A program made the position numbers and the translations under genes. The notes below the pieces were generated by a model. It worked only from the letters and a program-made list of their open reading frames with translations, did not search any database and was not told where the DNA came from. A stretch of DNA of 64,000 bases. It comes from a virus. Below, piece after piece: positions 1 to 8,465 of this stretch. Position 1 is the first letter of the stretch. Every line of letters begins with the position of its first letter. The stretch lies in IMG/VR virus record IMGVR_UViG_3300029998_000013, positions 1-64,000 of that record; one strand, 5' to 3'.

Positions 1-8
1 GTGAAGTA

Positions 9-1148
9 GTGGTTGTTGATAACTGGAAAATTGGTCCATTGGATTATATTCAGGATGAAGAACCGTTTGCAGTTACAGGAACACCTGAAGCTCCGCATTT
101 TGACTTTGATCGTTTGTCTAAAGAGATTAATACTATGTTTCAGAGTAAGCTTGATAAAGCTAAGGCTGATCATACCACTCTGACTACGGGCTACAATACG
201 CAGCTTAAAGCAATACTTGAATCTTATAAAGGACAAGTTGCTTCGATTTTTCCAGAAATCAAAAATGCTTTAATAGCAGAGATCCAACGTGGGCATACAA
301 CGATTGTAATGCCGGATCAAAGGGAAGTTAGTATCCAAGAAATGGATCATCCCAAAATGGCTGATGTTGTTCAATCTTTACAATTGAATCATAAAGCTAT
401 GTTAGTAGGACCAGCTGGAACTGGTAAGACCTACATGGTTGCAGAAATTGCAGACCGTTTGAATTTACCTTTTTATAAATACTCTTGTTCAAGAGACTCT
501 TCTGTTCATGATTTGCTTGGTTATAAACAACCACAATCAGAAACTTATTTGGAAACTGTCTTTTTGAAAGCTTATGAAGGTGGTGGTATCTTCTTAGTGG
601 ATGAATATGATGCTATGTCTGGTGATATGGCCCTGTTCTTTAATGGTGTAGCAGATAACTCTAAGTTTATCTCTATTCCTCATAGGGATGATAAGCCCAT
701 TGCTAAAAAGCATAAAGATTTTTATTTGATTATGTGTGGTAACACTTGGGGTAAAGGATCTGTAGAGTATTCTGGTAGAGACTTTCAAGATATGGCCTTG
801 ATGGATAGATTTAGATTCTGCCGTCATTTTATTGGCTATCACACAATCTTTGAAAAGCATGTCATGGCTAATAACTATGAATTTGCCATGTCATTAAGAG
901 GAAGACTTGAGAAGTTTGGCAGTTACTTATCAACTAGAAATGTTGAGGATATTTCAAACTTAATCAGATGTCGTCAGACACGTGATCAGATTGTTGAAAT
1001 GATTGCTCAAGATTTATTAAAGTCTGATCAACAGAGTTTGATGGGTGAAATGAGAGATTATACGATTAAGTATGAAACTGTAGGTTCTACAACTAATTTT
1101 GATACTCATGGCAGAACAACATCAGGACAAAAAAGAGCCACTCTTTAA
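9..1148 (+). CDS. MoxR/dynein-type AAA+ ATPase
   Basis: An AAA+ ATPase of the AAA_5 (MoxR-like) type. Walker A is VGPAGTGKT near residue 135 and Walker B is GIFLVDEYDA near residue 195. A sensor-1-like MCGNTWG segment and an arginine-rich DRFRF region follow. MoxR ATPases act as chaperones together with vWA-domain partners, and the next gene overlaps this one and looks vWA-like. The GTG at 9 is the first usable start, but the frame stays open to the window edge, so the 5' end may be missing. The family call is firm; the substrate is unknown. Confidence 0.8.
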   Translation: MVVDNWKIGPLDYIQDEEPFAVTGTPEAPHFDFDRLSKEINTMFQSKLDKAKADHTTLTTGYNTQLKAILESYKGQVASIFPEIKNALIAEIQRGHTTIVMPDQREVSIQEMDHPKMADVVQSLQLNHKAMLVGPAGTGKTYMVAEIADRLNLPFYKYSCSRDSSVHDLLGYKQPQSETYLETVFLKAYEGGGIFLVDEYDAMSGDMALFFNGVADNSKFISIPHRDDKPIAKKHKDFYLIMCGNTWGKGSVEYSGRDFQDMALMDRFRFCRHFIGYHTIFEKHVMANNYEFAMSLRGRLEKFGSYLSTRNVEDISNLIRCRQTRDQIVEMIAQDLLKSDQQSLMGEMRDYTIKYETVGSTTNFDTHGRTTSGQKRATL

Positions 1149-1944
1149 GTACAAAACATTACCGAGTGGCTCAAGGTTCTTGAGGTTTTCTAGTCTAGAA
1201 GATATTTTCTATTATGATGATCGTGCAGTTAATCCACATGGATTGGGTATGGGATATGATGATTATCGAGAAGGAGCTATGCAGTATTTTCAAGAAAGAT
1301 TAATCTTAACGCCAACAAAAATGGCGATAATTGAAAGAGCACAAAAGGAAGTGTCCATGGATCCAGAGTTTCTAGAATTAGTTTATAAAGGAAAGTCTCT
1401 TAAAAGACAATTCGAATTAAATCGATTCGTAGGAAATCTATCGATCCCGCATTACGCAATGCAAAATGAAAAGATATTCAAGAAAAGTGAACCTGGTGCT
1501 AAGAAGCAAACGCTTAATATGGCATTTCAGGTAGGAACTTTTGTTGGAGGAAACTATACAGAGTCTTTTGTTCGAATACTTAAGACTATTATGATGTGTC
1601 AGGCTATGAACATTAGTGTTAATATTGATATGTTTGATTCAGATACAAGGGCCATTAATAATGGAGCTTGTTATGTTGTAGCAAATGTTGCTCAATCTTG
1701 TGAGAAATTAAACATGAAAGCGGTGTTAGCAGCATCGCATTCAGAATTCTTTAGGATCACTCTTTTTAATGGCTATTCAGCCTCTGGTTGCCAGAAATCT
1801 ATTGGAACATTTTTAGACCAAGATCGGATTATAAAGGATTTAGCTCCTATGTATGATGTCATTGGAGGTAATATGTTACCTAATTCTAGTGCTCAGGGTA
1901 ATGACATGGTTGCAAAAATATTAAAAATTGGATTAAGGAGATGA
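1108..1944 (+). CDS. vWA-like partner protein of the MoxR ATPase
   Basis: About 278 aa. It overlaps the ATPase by 41 bases and shares ATGA with the next gene, so the three are translationally coupled. The central part (VNIDMFDSDTRAI, then ACYVVANVAQSCEKLNMKA) resembles the degenerate vWA domains paired with MoxR ATPases in large phages. No clean DxSxS metal site is visible. ATG 1108 is chosen over TTG 1099. The function is inferred from context only. Confidence 0.55.
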   Translation: MAEQHQDKKEPLFKYKTLPSGSRFLRFSSLEDIFYYDDRAVNPHGLGMGYDDYREGAMQYFQERLILTPTKMAIIERAQKEVSMDPEFLELVYKGKSLKRQFELNRFVGNLSIPHYAMQNEKIFKKSEPGAKKQTLNMAFQVGTFVGGNYTESFVRILKTIMMCQAMNISVNIDMFDSDTRAINNGACYVVANVAQSCEKLNMKAVLAASHSEFFRITLFNGYSASGCQKSIGTFLDQDRIIKDLAPMYDVIGGNMLPNSSAQGNDMVAKILKIGLRR

Positions 1945-2432
1945 GTATGATGGAAGAAGCCTCAGGGTTAAATGAATATGAGTATGTTTCTTTTGAAGAA
2001 ATTGCTACAGTTCACTCTACGATAAATACGGAATGCACTCATGCTGAATTCATGGAAGAACATCCAGAAGCAGCTGAAAATCTTTTTCCAGTAATAGCTG
2101 AGGCGGAGAGCGTTGAAGTTGAAACTATTACTGATGATGAAGAAGACTGCGGCGAAGTGGATCCCACTGAAGCAGTATGGGATGTAATTATTGATAAAAC
2201 CTACTTCGAACCTCAAAAGGGTGGAGGCAATGGTCAAGGAAGTTCTGATGATAGTGGCGACGGAGATTCTGATGGCTCAGCAGACTCAGATAATGAGGAT
2301 ATTGATTTAGATCCTGATGGACTAGATCCTGCCGAAGGTGGGAAGAATAGTACAGCGGGGGATAGAGAAGTAAAAGCTGTTGATTCTGAAAGAATTAATG
2401 TTGAAACAAAGAATCGGAATTGGTTCCTGTAA
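1941..2432 (+). CDS. Acidic low-complexity protein
   Basis: 163 aa, very rich in Asp and Glu. The C-terminal third is a Gly/Ser/Asp tract (DDSGDGDSDGSADSDNED) that is likely disordered. It starts in the ATGA overlap with the vWA-like gene and is the last gene before a long non-coding RNA. Proteins of this composition may be DNA mimics or flexible scaffolds. I do not recognise a domain. Confidence 0.6.
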   Translation: MSMMEEASGLNEYEYVSFEEIATVHSTINTECTHAEFMEEHPEAAENLFPVIAEAESVEVETITDDEEDCGEVDPTEAVWDVIIDKTYFEPQKGGGNGQGSSDDSGDGDSDGSADSDNEDIDLDPDGLDPAEGGKNSTAGDREVKAVDSERINVETKNRNWFL

Positions 2433-2895
2433 CGAACTGCAGAAGTTATAAATTAAACTGCAGAGTTAAGAGTCTTTACTGGATTCGTCTAGTAAGTGGG
2501 TTAAACACCTGGATGTATGCTAACTCAGAGGTTCATACACGTCTAAATGCCAGAACAATTTCCTTATTGCTGGCTACGTTTGCATGGGTCAGGACACCGC
2601 ATCGGCTGTTGACGGTTGTTGCTAGAGCTCTTTTCGTGATTGTTGGTCTTGCATTGCGCGAGTTGCCCAGCCTTCGACGAATATCTCATTCCCGGCAGTG
2701 ATGTGTGTAGAAAAGCATCCGTTGGCTACGTTAGTAAATGTGGCAACCGAGAAATGGTGTAGATCTCTCGTTAAAACTTATCTCTTGTCTAGCTCTAACA
2801 TTGATGAGCTCGTGCACAATGTGAAGTGTCCTTGTTTTCCACGTATTGTACGTCGGAGGTTTCGGGGTGGACAAATGAAACCTATTTTTTTTTAA
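2433..2895 (+). ncRNA. Candidate large structured non-coding RNA ending in a terminator
   Basis: About 460 bases without a convincing gene. Serial hairpins are visible: AACTGCAG with CTGCAGAGTT (2434-2466), TTACT/AGTAA (2473-2495), TGTATG/CATACA (2514-2539), CTTGC/GCGAG near 2650, GAGA/TCTC near 2750, AGCTC/GAGCT near 2800, ACGT/ACGT near 2840. It ends in a perfect 7-bp hairpin plus U run (2857-2893). Base composition is more GC-rich than the flanking genes. The two ORFs that fit here encode Arg/Leu/Cys-rich sequence unlike phage proteins. It does not match an RNA family I know; GOLLD, ROOL or a Y-RNA-like role are untested options. Confidence 0.6.
2857..2893 (+). terminator. Intrinsic terminator of the 2.4-2.9 kb RNA
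   Basis: AGGTTTC (2857-2863) pairs with GAAACCT (2877-2883), followed by a nine-T run. Confidence 0.8.
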
Positions 2896-2911
2896 ATTAT
2901 AACCTTATAAT

Positions 2912-3268
2912 ATGGGAAAGACAGAAGTCAGCCATAAAATGGATCCTATGGTCCTTGTTGATGCTGTATTAGATAATCAAGATAAGTCTGACTTTGAGAT
3001 TATTCATGCAGTAGAAAGTTCTATTTCGCACCAATTTCCTTATAATCATGAAGCTGATAGTGTAGACGAAGCTTGCAATCGTATACCTGGTGGTGATGAG
3101 AGGGATAGTACATACATGGAAAAAGAGTATGATACACTGTCTGAAGAAATTGAAGCTTTAGAGTCAACGTTTACAAAGAGAGAGATGGCTATTATGTTAG
3201 GCCACTGTAAAAGAAAACTTGTTCGTATTAAACGAGCTGAGGAGAGCCTTGCCGAATTGATTGGATAA
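2912..3268 (+). CDS. Hypothetical acidic protein with C-terminal coiled coil
   Basis: 118 aa. The N-terminal half is acidic. Residues from about 70 onward (YDTLSEEIEALESTFTKREM) look like an amphipathic coiled coil. It lies 17 bases after the ncRNA terminator and begins a set with the next two genes. No family is recognised. Confidence 0.65.
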   Translation: MGKTEVSHKMDPMVLVDAVLDNQDKSDFEIIHAVESSISHQFPYNHEADSVDEACNRIPGGDERDSTYMEKEYDTLSEEIEALESTFTKREMAIMLGHCKRKLVRIKRAEESLAELIG

Positions 3269-3285
3269 CCTTAATAAAAACACAA

Positions 3286-3570
3286 ATGCCGAATATTGGA
3301 CCATTGATGATGCTCTTAGCAGCATCTCTTAGTAAAGAAGATATCTTAGACAAATTACGTGAAGACTTAGCAAAGTATGACGCATTGCCTACAGGAAAAG
3401 CAAAAGAAGAAGCATATGACTCCGTGGAAATGGATTGTGTGATTCTCATGACAAAGCGTGTAGCTCCTGATGCAGTAGCTGCAGCTAAAGTTGGGAAAGA
3501 AATGGATGAATTGGAAGCATTAAGAAGTGTTTCTCAATACAACAGCAATAACAACAACAACAAAAATTAA
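3286..3570 (+). CDS. Hypothetical helical protein with Asn-rich tail
   Basis: 94 aa, mostly helical, ending in a run of asparagines (SNNNNNKN) that is probably disordered. It sits between a small acidic protein and the TROVE/vWA gene with short gaps of about 17 bases, so it is likely in the same transcript. No function can be read. Confidence 0.6.
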   Translation: MPNIGPLMMLLAASLSKEDILDKLREDLAKYDALPTGKAKEEAYDSVEMDCVILMTKRVAPDAVAAAKVGKEMDELEALRSVSQYNSNNNNNKN

Positions 3571-3588
3571 TCATTAATTTTTATAAAG

Positions 3589-5331
3589 ATGTTTGACAGC
3601 AAAAAAACAACGTTGTATCCACAACGTTCTGCATCTGCGCAGACTACTGCGAAATCGACGATGAAAACCACAAATCCTTTCTTAAGAGGAGGTCTTCATC
3701 AATCTGCAAAAACAACTGCTCTGGGTAACGGAGCTGTTAAGTTAACAACTACTGGCTCTAATTTTGTTGATCAATTTGGCAAAGTTAGTAATTATAAACA
3801 GCCCAGATCTTATGCTGACATTTGTGTTGACATGAGTACTCTCTGGGCACAAGACAAAAATCTGGCTTTAAGATTCACTTATTACCTACGTATGATCACT
3901 CGGACAATTCAGTTGGAAGATGGATCGAAGACCTCAACCACTCAACGTGGCCAAGGCTTAAAGCACGAAGGAATATACAGAATGATTTGGTTAGCTATCA
4001 ACGCACCAGATACTTTCTGGAAGAATGTCAGCTTATTCATATCTGTCGGCTCATGGAAAGACATCATTCAAATGCTGTCTTTTGATTTGCAGCATCACGG
4101 CTGGAACGGCCGGGTGTTAGATTGGAACAAATTTGGTCAGTTAATTCTGGCTGGTTTAGAGAATCCAAGCACTTGTGAATTGGTAAAGAAGTTTCTTCCT
4201 CAAATTAAGGCAGGCTCAGCTTGTCATACTGTTGAAGCGGAAGCTGATTCAGCTATTGCAAAATGGGTATGTTCTTTACTTTATGGTGTAAAGGAAGATG
4301 AAACAGGTACTACGTACAAAAAGTACCGGAAACTTAAATCTTCAGGAACAGCACACAGTTGGCAGCAATTGATCTCGCAAGGAAACTTTCTTGCAATTGA
4401 TTTCAATTCGGTACATGGACGCGCTCTTTCTCAAATGGTTTCCGGGAAATTCCTCAAGAATCATGAACTTGAGGCAAAGTATGAAGAATTCATTGCGGCT
4501 AAACCAGTGTTGAAATTCACTGGTTATCCCTATGAACTGTTTGCTCCACTTGGTGATTTAGCACGTACCAACGTGCCTAGCGCCAGGTATCAAGTTGATA
4601 CAATCAACAAGCAATTCATGCAGCTTGTTGAAGTTGGAAAGAAAGGTCTGAAACCTGGTGAAAATGGCTTTATTGGCGTAATCGATACATCCGGTTCGAT
4701 GCAGTCAAAGGCAATTGGCGCAAAAGCTTCGGCTTATGTATGTGCCAAGTCTATGGCGTTGTACTTTTCTTATCTCTTAGAAGGTAAATTCAGTAAAGCT
4801 TATCTTGAGTTTTCTGGAGAAACCGTCTTAAAGGTGTGGGAAGGCAACACTCCATTGGAACAGTATGCTAACGCAAACCGTTCCTTTAATGGAAACACTA
4901 ACTTTCTTTCCGTAGCTAAACACTTCGGTGACATTCTCAAGGAAGGCGTAGCTGAATCAGAATTTCCTACTGGCATCCTTTGTATGACAGATGGTTGTTT
5001 TGATCCTACGTATGTGTACAATTGCGGGGTTCGTCAAGAAGGAAACTTTAAGGCTCTCTTGTTAGCATTGCGTCAGCAAGGCTTCAGTGATCAATTTGTG
5101 GACAATTTCCGTGTTGTTCTTTGGGATATTCCTAATGGACATTATGGAGCTTCACAGACTGCATTTGAAGAATTTGCTGACTGTCCCAATCTCTTCCACT
5201 TATCTGGATTTGATGGAGCAGTACTCGGCTTCCTAACGGGTGTGGAGCATCAAGCTTCTATCCCGAAAACATCAGATGAGCTCTTCCTAGCAGCAATGGA
5301 TCAGGAAGTACTCAATCTATTAGAGGTGTAA
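3589..5331 (+). CDS. TROVE/DUF2828-like protein with C-terminal vWA domain (Ro60-type architecture)
   Basis: 580 aa. Residues about 70-340 form a helical repeat region resembling TROVE/DUF2828, with RGQGLKHEGIYRMIW, WKDIIQML and KKYRKLKSSG. Residues about 355-560 are a vWA domain with an intact metal site: GVIDTSGSMQS (DxSxS), then NGNTNF and CMTDGCFD. Ro60-type proteins are rings that bind misfolded and Y RNAs. A strongly folded RNA of about 250 bases starts right after the stop codon, the usual position of a bacterial Ro-associated Y RNA. Architecture is seen; RNA binding is inferred. Confidence 0.75.
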   Translation: MFDSKKTTLYPQRSASAQTTAKSTMKTTNPFLRGGLHQSAKTTALGNGAVKLTTTGSNFVDQFGKVSNYKQPRSYADICVDMSTLWAQDKNLALRFTYYLRMITRTIQLEDGSKTSTTQRGQGLKHEGIYRMIWLAINAPDTFWKNVSLFISVGSWKDIIQMLSFDLQHHGWNGRVLDWNKFGQLILAGLENPSTCELVKKFLPQIKAGSACHTVEAEADSAIAKWVCSLLYGVKEDETGTTYKKYRKLKSSGTAHSWQQLISQGNFLAIDFNSVHGRALSQMVSGKFLKNHELEAKYEEFIAAKPVLKFTGYPYELFAPLGDLARTNVPSARYQVDTINKQFMQLVEVGKKGLKPGENGFIGVIDTSGSMQSKAIGAKASAYVCAKSMALYFSYLLEGKFSKAYLEFSGETVLKVWEGNTPLEQYANANRSFNGNTNFLSVAKHFGDILKEGVAESEFPTGILCMTDGCFDPTYVYNCGVRQEGNFKALLLALRQQGFSDQFVDNFRVVLWDIPNGHYGASQTAFEEFADCPNLFHLSGFDGAVLGFLTGVEHQASIPKTSDELFLAAMDQEVLNLLEV

Positions 5332-5334
5332 ATC

Positions 5335-5580
5335 TCTGATGTAGGTGAAAATCCTACTTAGTGGCGTCAGCAAATCCCAAAAAATTATGACAAGTCCGAT
5401 CTAAAGGATTATTCACTTGGGATCCAAGCACAAGCTTGGGCAAAAACTTCAATTTCACTCAGTCAATCTAAGACGGTTGGCTACCTCCCTCGCCACTAGT
5501 AAATAGACTAAAGGAGAATAACCTGGATGGACAGGTAAAAGGCTGAGTGAGATTGATTTTATAAGCACTGAGGACAATGG
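5335..5580 (+). ncRNA. Candidate pseudoknotted RNA next to the Ro-like gene
   Basis: This 250-base stretch lies between the Ro-like and SPFH genes. TAGTGGCG (5359-5366) pairs with CGCCACTA (5491-5498). AATTTCACTCAG (5451-5462) pairs with CTGAGTGAGATT (5543-5554). The two long helices interleave, which predicts a pseudoknot or two alternative folds. Local hairpins: GTAGG/CCTAC (5341-5357), CTTGG/CCAAG (5417-5429), ACCTG/CAGGT (5521-5536). The first helix also closes one copy of the repeated ACAGCAAAUCC element. A Y-RNA-like partner of the upstream protein is the attractive but unproved reading. Confidence 0.55.
5359..5498 (+). repeat. Stem-closed ACAGCAAAUCC RNA element, copy 1
   Basis: Left stem 5359-5366, one spacer base, then CAGCAAATCCCAAA at 5368-5381, a longer insert than in other copies, and right stem 5491-5498. 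It is embedded in the larger RNA candidate. Confidence 0.5.
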
Positions 5581-5628
5581 CGAACCTTAGGAAGAAACAG
5601 CCAATAAACCAAAACCAAATTAAGCTTT

Positions 5629-7956
5629 ATGGCAACATTAAGTGCGATACTCGCCTTCTGGTGGGTACTTCCAGCATTGCTGGGTCTTGTGATTTTATCT
5701 AAGTTTTTTGTGAACGTTGGTGCTACTGAAATGGCAACGATTGAAAAGCGATTCATTGGCAAGGAAATGGCTGATGGTCGTACTGTAGCCTTACCGGGGG
5801 AAGTTGGTGTACAAGCCAAAATCCTTGGATCAGGATTACATTTTCTGATTCCTTTTATTCAAATTGCGCGAAAGTACAAATATTTGGTCATTAATGATGA
5901 TCAAATAGGTCTGGTTGCCGCTATTACAGGGAAATCAATTCCACAAGGACAGTTTATGGCTGCTGATGTGGCGTGTAACACTTTTCAGGATGGCGAAGCT
6001 TTCCTACGTAATGGTGGAGAAAAAGGACCACAAGTTGCCATCATTCCTCCCGGACAGCACAGAATCAATCCGTATCTGTTTACAGTACAGGTAGTTTCAG
6101 CTGTTCATGTTGCTCAAAATCAAATCGCAACTGTTGAAGCTGTTGCCGGCGCATCTATTGCTCCAGGTCGTATCATGGCTAAATCTGTGGAATGTAACCT
6201 GTTCCAAGATGGTGTGAAGTTTCTAACCAATGGCGGCCAAAAAGGTCCTCAGGTGGAAACATTGACTCCTGGTATGTATCGTATCAACACTTACTTGTTC
6301 AAAGTAAATGTTTGTCCGGTCACAGTAGTTCCTGGTGGTAAGATCTGTATGGTTACTGCCGTAGATGGAGTGCAAATTCCTGACGGCAGACTATTGGCTG
6401 ACAAAGTTCAAAATCATTCAAACTTTGAAAAAGGTGAAGAATTTTTGAAGAACGGTGGTCAAAAAGGTCGCCAAATTCAAGCATTGATGCCGGGTGTGTA
6501 TCGTATCAATCCAAATCTGTTCCAAGTCAGTCAACCTGAAGATTGGACAATGATTGCTGCTGATGAAGTTGGTGTTGTTACTATTTTGGAAGGTAAGCCT
6601 ATTACTGAAGCCGGTAAAATTGCTGCCGATGAAGTTCCTCTGGAAGTTCATCAGAATTTCCAAGATACTGACGCATTTCTTCAGGCTGGTGGTCAGAAAG
6701 GTTTGCAGATTCCTGTACTCAGGGCTGGTAACTACGCCATCAATCCCTGGTTTGCCCGCGTCAAAAAGCAAAAGATGGTCGATGTCGAAATTGGTGAGTG
6801 TGCTGTAGTAACCAACTTTGTTGGTGATGAAGGCGAAGACACTTCCGATTCTGCTGTTAATGCCAAGATTGTTGAAAACGGTAAAAGAGGTATCTGGAAA
6901 GATCCTCTGGGCCCTGGCAAGCATGCCCTCAATTTGGACATTTGCAAAGTGGATATCGTTCCCACAACACAAATCCTGCTCAGTTGGGCAAACGATGAGT
7001 CTAGTGCTCATAAGTTTGACTCCAACTTGAAGACTATTACTTTGAGAACCGCTGATGCTTTCAATGTGAATATGGACGTTCGCGTTATCATTCATATCGC
7101 TATGGCTGATGCACCCAAAGTGATTGCCAATTTGGGATCTGTTACCAACATGATCTCTCAGGTTCTGGAACCGGCCATTAGCTCGCATTTCAGAAATGCT
7201 GCTCAATCCGTGGAAGCTTTGGAACTCTACACCAAGCGTGCAGAGTTGCAAGAAAAGGCCAAACTTCACATCTGTGACGTACTCAGAGTGCATCATATTG
7301 AATCGAAAGATACAATGATCGCTGATGTGGTTCTTCCAATCGAATTGACAAAGCCGGTAACTGACAGACAGATTGCTGCTCAGGAAAAGAAAACCTTTGA
7401 AACTCAGAAAGATGCTCAGAAAGAGCGTCAACAATTGGCAAATGCAACGGCTCAAGCCGATATGCAGCCGGAAGTTGTTAAATCTGAAAGAGGGGTTGAA
7501 ATCTCCAAGAACTTCGCCAACTCGAAGATTCAAGAAGCAACTGGTGCTGCTGAAGGAACCAAAATCAAAGCAAATGCTGATGCAACCAACGAAGTTACCA
7601 TTGCTACGGCAAAAGCAACTGCAATCAAATTGACTGCATCTGCCAGCGCTGAACAAGTCAGTAAAGTAGGTACTGCAGAAGCTGCTGTTATCCTTGCAAA
7701 AGGTCAATCAACAGCTGAAGCATACAAGCTTTCTGTACAAGCCATGGGTACCGACTACGCCAAACTGAAGATGATCGAATCGATCGTTGAAGGTAAAATC
7801 AAATTGATTCCGGAAAACATCATCATCAGTGGTGGTGGCAACGGAGACAATGGCGGTTCATTAGTCGAAAACTTTCTCGGTCTTTCAATGATCGAAAAAC
7901 TCACCGGCAAGAAGTTCAACTCAGTCATGGCAGAAGAAGCCAAAACCGAAGCTTAA
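5629..7956 (+). CDS. Large SPFH (flotillin/stomatin-like) protein with tandem N-terminal repeats
   Basis: 775 aa. An N-terminal membrane segment (about residues 5-27) anchors the protein. Residues about 90-390 hold four related repeats of about 75 aa: a FQDG.. / FLxNGGQKGxQ box, then PGxYRINPxLFxV. An SPFH-like domain follows at about 395-590, with LGPGKHALNLDICKVDIV and NVNMDVRVIIHIA. A long Ala/Lys/Glu-rich coiled coil (about 595-735) resembles the flotillin tail. Such proteins form membrane-bound cages that organise patches. It is unusually long for the family because of the repeats. A hairpin terminator follows. Confidence 0.8.
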   Translation: MATLSAILAFWWVLPALLGLVILSKFFVNVGATEMATIEKRFIGKEMADGRTVALPGEVGVQAKILGSGLHFLIPFIQIARKYKYLVINDDQIGLVAAITGKSIPQGQFMAADVACNTFQDGEAFLRNGGEKGPQVAIIPPGQHRINPYLFTVQVVSAVHVAQNQIATVEAVAGASIAPGRIMAKSVECNLFQDGVKFLTNGGQKGPQVETLTPGMYRINTYLFKVNVCPVTVVPGGKICMVTAVDGVQIPDGRLLADKVQNHSNFEKGEEFLKNGGQKGRQIQALMPGVYRINPNLFQVSQPEDWTMIAADEVGVVTILEGKPITEAGKIAADEVPLEVHQNFQDTDAFLQAGGQKGLQIPVLRAGNYAINPWFARVKKQKMVDVEIGECAVVTNFVGDEGEDTSDSAVNAKIVENGKRGIWKDPLGPGKHALNLDICKVDIVPTTQILLSWANDESSAHKFDSNLKTITLRTADAFNVNMDVRVIIHIAMADAPKVIANLGSVTNMISQVLEPAISSHFRNAAQSVEALELYTKRAELQEKAKLHICDVLRVHHIESKDTMIADVVLPIELTKPVTDRQIAAQEKKTFETQKDAQKERQQLANATAQADMQPEVVKSERGVEISKNFANSKIQEATGAAEGTKIKANADATNEVTIATAKATAIKLTASASAEQVSKVGTAEAAVILAKGQSTAEAYKLSVQAMGTDYAKLKMIESIVEGKIKLIPENIIISGGGNGDNGGSLVENFLGLSMIEKLTGKKFNSVMAEEAKTEA

Positions 7957-7975
7957 TAAGCTTCAAAATAAAAAA

Positions 7976-8010
7976 GGAGAAACTGTCGAAAGATAGTTTC
8001 TCCCTTTCAT
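7976..8010 (+). terminator. Intrinsic terminator after the SPFH gene
   Basis: GGAGAAACT (7976-7984) pairs with AGTTTCTCC (7995-8003), followed by a short pyrimidine-rich tail. Confidence 0.75.
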
Positions 8011-8011
8011 A

Positions 8012-8084
8012 AGCTCAGAGACAGCAAAACCAAATCAAAACTACAAAAAATCCAATTTAATTTTTAAGTAAAAAGATCTGAGCT
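8012..8084 (+). repeat. Stem-closed ACAGCAAAUCC RNA element, copy 2
   Basis: AGCTCAGA (8012-8019) pairs with TCTGAGCT (8077-8084). ACAGCAAAACCAAATC begins two bases after the left strand at 8021. It abuts the truncated ATP-grasp fragment. Confidence 0.6.
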
Positions 8085-8403
8085 GTTTCCAACCTCTCCC
8101 TATATTCTGAAAGCGTCCGAATCACCACTATTCGATAACTATTGCAAGAAGCCAATCTTTTCAAGAGAGGGCGCAAATGTTTCATTGATGAAGTACGGTG
8201 TATTACTGGAAGAAGCAGGAGGCGAGTATGGAGAAGAAGGCTTTATCTATCAAGAACTGGTAGAGATTGAGCCGTACGACGAAATGTATCCCGTACTAGG
8301 ATCATGGGTTATTGGAGGAGAATCATGTGGCATTGGTATTAGAGAGACATTCTCTCGAATTACTAATAACATGTCATATTTTGTTCCTCATGTTATTGAA
8401 TAA
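8068..8403 (+). pseudogene. C-terminal fragment of a glutathionylspermidine-synthase-type ATP-grasp enzyme
   Basis: The open frame reads KKPIFSREGANVSL, then GEEGFIYQELVEIEPYDEMY, then GSWVIGGESCGIGIRE and FVPH. These are hallmarks of the C-terminal ATP-grasp part of GspS/YgiC-type ligases. Those enzymes exceed 350 aa; only about 110 codons remain and no ATG opens the frame. TTG 8185 would give 72 aa and cut through the conserved part. The frame begins inside the right stem of an RNA element. It is most likely a decayed remnant, or a domain whose partner lies elsewhere. Confidence 0.55.
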
Positions 8404-8409
8404 AAGCGG

Positions 8410-8436
8410 GGGCCCTGAAAGCGGGCCCAAATTTTT
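8410..8436 (+). terminator. Intrinsic terminator
   Basis: GGGCCC (8410-8415) and GGGCCC (8423-8428) pair around a short loop, followed by AAATTTTT. Confidence 0.65.
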
Positions 8437-8465
8437 ACTAATAACTTTTTAAGACGGCGTGTGAA

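Noticed and set aside
2420-2895. Two overlapping reading frames (93 and 65 codons) in the 2.4-2.9 kb gap
   Set aside because: Their composition is rich in Arg, Leu and Cys unlike any neighbour, they ignore strong hairpins, and the second runs into the terminator. A structured RNA explains the region better.
5335-5628. Group I or group II intron, or RNase P RNA, in the gap after the Ro-like gene
   Set aside because: No P, Q, R, S core, no domain V-like hairpin and no RNase P signature could be found, and no gene is interrupted there.
6418-7707. A 429-codon open frame on the minus strand
   Set aside because: It lies wholly opposite the SPFH repeats and coiled coil and is Cys/Phe/Ser-rich low-quality sequence, the usual shadow of an Ala/Lys/Glu-rich gene.
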